A program made the translations under genes and the position numbers. Shown piece by piece: positions 61,929 through 64,000 of a DNA stretch of 64,000 nt. The DNA lies in NCBI RefSeq assembly GCF_028649655.1, contig NZ_JAQSLN010000001.1, positions 806,001 through 870,000 of the forward strand, given 5' to 3'. Within the stretch, counting starts at the first letter, position 1, and each line of letters begins with the position of its first letter. The notes under the pieces are model-generated. The model did not search any database, was not told the origin of the DNA, and saw only the letters and a program-made list of their open reading frames with translations. The stretch is from Halobacteriovorax sp. GB3 (GTDB lineage: Bacteria > Bdellovibrionota > Bacteriovoracia > Bacteriovoracales > Bacteriovoracaceae).

Positions 61929-64000
61929 ATGGCCAATATCGAATCAGTCAAAAGAAAAGGTCGCACAAAAGACGCTGTCATTGAGAGTAAAGATCAGCGT
62001 TGGCACTGTCGTAACCGAATCACACTCGTTTTTGGAAGTAACGATGTGGAAGAACTTGATACGTATGTTTATGACGACTCAGGGGTTGTCTTTAAAACGG
62101 TTCAATTTCATCAGGCCAAAAGTAAGGCCATTGAAGAGATTCTCGATAACTGTATTGATGAATATTATCGTGGACACGTCACGGAAGTTCACACCTATCT
62201 TTCTGAAGATAAGAAAACTGTTGCCATTGAAGATAACGGGATTGGTTTTCCTTATGAGAAGGCCAAGCAAGTTTATTCTGAATTTAGAACTGGTTCTAAG
62301 TTTAAAGATGAAGAGGTTGATGAGAAGGGATTTCTCCATAGAACTCTTGGTCAAAATGGGCTTGGAGCAGCGGCCACTTGCTTAACGGCCGATCTTTTTA
62401 AGGCGAGAATCAGACATTATAACTCTAAAAAAGAGCAAACTTGGACTTTTGAAGATGGAGCATTAAAGGCGAAAAAAACAAAGCCAAAACCATTTAAAGG
62501 CCACTCAGGTGTTCGTGTTGAAGTTGTTCTATCAAAAGAAGTTTATAAAAATAATGTGATCGATGAGGAGCTTCTAAGAAAGCGTATCATTGATCTTGCT
62601 TACAATAATCCTGGTCTCGCCTTCTATTTCAATAAAGAGAAGTATCACTTTAAAAAAGGTCTATTCGAGCTTGCTCAAAGAGTTGATGAAGCTACGGCGC
62701 AGCACTTTGGTGATTTTGATTATGTTTATGAAACAACCAATACAAAAGGGAAAAAAGTTAAAGGGAAAATTGATATGTCCCTCTCTTTTTGTATTGATAA
62801 GTCTTCTGAAGAAAGAGAGAAATTTATCTCTTTTGTGAACTCCACTCCAACATATGACGGTGGTTTTCACCACGATCGTGTGAAGAGAATTTTTATCAAC
62901 GCCATTAAGGCCAAGCTTGAAAGAGCCGCCAAGAAAGAAAAGTGTTCAGTTGTAGATAATGATATCCTCTCTGGTCTGACATTTATTTTAGGAATTACGA
63001 TGCCAAACCCAAGGTTTGAGTCGCAAACAAAGCGTAAGCTTGTTCGTGATCTTCAGCTTGAAAAAGGGATCGAGAATTTTATGGAAAAGAATGTCGATAA
63101 ATTTCTCAGAAAGAATAAGGAATATCTCGAAGTTGTTTTAGAAAGAGCTAAGTCTCGCCATAAATATCAGGCCTTAAAAGAAGCTTCGAAAAAGGCCAAA
63201 AAACAAAAGAAACAAAGAGTTGAAAAACTACTTGATGCCAACGAAAGAAAGCATCGTGAATTGTGTTCACTATTTATTTGTGAAGGGGACTCGGCCATTG
63301 GTGGTCTACGTTCGGCCAGAAATAAACTCTATCAGGGTGGTATCGCCTTGAAAGGGAAGCCGATGAACGTTGCCCAAGCTGGGATCAAAGATATTCTAAA
63401 TAACCAAGAATTTCTCGATATCATGGCCAGTGTTGGTCTTGTTCTTGGTCAAAAAGCTGAGATTGATGATCTTCGCTATTCAAAAATTGTCTTTCTTGCC
63501 GACTCAGATGTCGACGGTGGACATATTAACACTCTTTTAACGAACTTTTTCTTTCAGTTTTGGCCAGAGCTTTTCGAGCAAGGGGCCATTCAGTTAGCGA
63601 AAGCTCCTCTCTTTGAAGTTATCACTGATAAAGGTGTTAAGTTCTTCGAAACACCAGGTCAGCTAGAAGACTTCAAAAAAGTGACAAAATTAAAAATTAA
63701 AGAAGTTCAGCGAAATAAGGGACTAGGTGAGATGTCGCCTGAGGCCTGGAAACACGTTATGAATAGAGAGAATTATACAAAGATCTCTATTGATCAAATG
63801 AGCCGCGCCAAAGAAATGCTCAATGTGTGCTTTGGAAAAGATACGAGCCTTCGAAAAGAACTTCTCATCGATCAAGAGAGTTCTGATGTTACGGTCTCTC
63901 GCTCTGCAGAGAGACAAAAATCATATGATAAAAAGTCTAAAGCAAAAAAAGAAGTAACAAAGAAAGAAGAAACTTCTTCGCAAAAGAAGACAATTAAGAA
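61929..64000 (+). CDS. Type IIA DNA topoisomerase B subunit (GyrB/ParE-like), 3' end outside window
   Basis: There are 690 codons in the window and the frame is open at the edge. It has the GHKL ATPase part with EEILDNCIDE (69-78), IEDNGIGFP and LGQNGLGAAATC, the transducer part, and the TOPRIM part with CEGDSA (Glu452), DSDVDGGH (525-) and RNKGLGEM (595-602). The last 60 or so residues are Lys-rich. The usual ParE/GyrB forms (GLHGVG, RYKGLGEM) are altered, so it is a divergent member. It forms the ATPase and TOPRIM half of an enzyme with an A subunit that must lie outside. The start is ATG 61929, 8 nt after AGAGGGGA. parE or gyrB cannot be fixed. Confidence 0.92.
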   Translation, partial: MANIESVKRKGRTKDAVIESKDQRWHCRNRITLVFGSNDVEELDTYVYDDSGVVFKTVQFHQAKSKAIEEILDNCIDEYYRGHVTEVHTYLSEDKKTVAIEDNGIGFPYEKAKQVYSEFRTGSKFKDEEVDEKGFLHRTLGQNGLGAAATCLTADLFKARIRHYNSKKEQTWTFEDGALKAKKTKPKPFKGHSGVRVEVVLSKEVYKNNVIDEELLRKRIIDLAYNNPGLAFYFNKEKYHFKKGLFELAQRVDEATAQHFGDFDYVYETTNTKGKKVKGKIDMSLSFCIDKSSEEREKFISFVNSTPTYDGGFHHDRVKRIFINAIKAKLERAAKKEKCSVVDNDILSGLTFILGITMPNPRFESQTKRKLVRDLQLEKGIENFMEKNVDKFLRKNKEYLEVVLERAKSRHKYQALKEASKKAKKQKKQRVEKLLDANERKHRELCSLFICEGDSAIGGLRSARNKLYQGGIALKGKPMNVAQAGIKDILNNQEFLDIMASVGLVLGQKAEIDDLRYSKIVFLADSDVDGGHINTLLTNFFFQFWPELFEQGAIQLAKAPLFEVITDKGVKFFETPGQLEDFKKVTKLKIKEVQRNKGLGEMSPEAWKHVMNRENYTKISIDQMSRAKEMLNVCFGKDTSLRKELLIDQESSDVTVSRSAERQKSYDKKSKAKKEVTKKEETSSQKKTIK

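Noticed and set aside
61921-62385. A 154-codon frame starting MHGWPISNQ at the left end of the topoisomerase gene
   Set aside because: It is out of frame with the ATPase motifs of the real gene, and its ATG touches the ribosome site AGAGGGGA, which serves ATG 61929 instead.
1-64000. tRNA, rRNA, IS elements, phage genes, CRISPR arrays
   Set aside because: I read the gaps for tRNA arm patterns, terminal inverted repeats, transposase or integrase motifs and regularly spaced repeats, and found none.

Overview
The window is AT-rich bacterial chromosome with densely packed genes and no insertion sequence, phage gene, tRNA, rRNA or CRISPR array that I can see. The best guess for the source is a Bacteriovorax/Halobacteriovorax-like predatory bacterium (Bdellovibrionota). 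The reasons are a serine palmitoyltransferase operon (sphingolipids are known from Bacteriovorax stolpii), many large exported proteins of unknown function, and a Gram-negative envelope set of lipoprotein, beta-barrel, FecR and MCP genes. This assignment is inference. It was not checked against a database.

Layout. 1-7.3 kb: the end of a beta-barrel gene coupled to a giant lipoprotein with 18 PKD/Ig-like repeats, then a soluble PAS histidine kinase. 7.6-10.4 kb: gltX-tyrS. 10.6-17.2 kb: a lipid locus. A leftward operon encodes serine palmitoyltransferase, a GNAT-type acyltransferase (candidate ceramide synthase) and an NAD-dependent epimerase-like reductase (candidate CerR). It is met tail-to-tail by a rightward run of fatty-acid hydroxylase, PAP2 phosphatase, VTT-domain membrane protein and redoxin. 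A START-like exported protein flanks the locus. 17.4-28 kb: a hypothetical protein, a PilZ protein, pepN, a 1260-residue exported helical-repeat protein and class II aldolase. 28-33 kb: beta-carbonic anhydrase, a fused E1 2-oxoacid dehydrogenase and a Cache-type MCP. 33-38.5 kb: a leftward FecR / TPR-barrel / CHASE2-adenylate-cyclase module. 38.7-44.2 kb: an ArsC-like protein, two envelope proteins, hemF and an 876-residue exported protein.

44.2-50.4 kb: a small self-contained gene (promoter, FNR-type box, 53-codon frame, terminator), then the leftward Rrf2-sufBCDS-nfu iron-sulfur operon. 50.6-54.9 kb: an exported protein translationally coupled to a second fatty-acid hydroxylase, a small conserved-looking ORF, a rhomboid protease and a small exported protein. 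55-57 kb: a two-gene unit behind a sigma-54-type promoter (TPR plus possible winged-helix protein, then an exported Cys-containing protein). 57-61.9 kb: a di-heme cytochrome c peroxidase with a 15-bp inverted repeat in its leader, argS, a small exported protein, a GNAT protein and a second START-like protein. The window ends inside a divergent type IIA topoisomerase B subunit that is open to the right edge.

Together the window joins housekeeping functions (three aminoacyl-tRNA synthetases, SUF, haem, glycolysis, CO2 hydration) with an unusual envelope programme. The parts of most interest are the ceramide locus, the FecR/barrel/cyclase module, the two giant exported repeat proteins, the sigma-54 unit and the FNR-box small gene. 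Functions given here come from motifs read by eye. Start sites were chosen from Shine-Dalgarno spacing, signal peptides and family starts.
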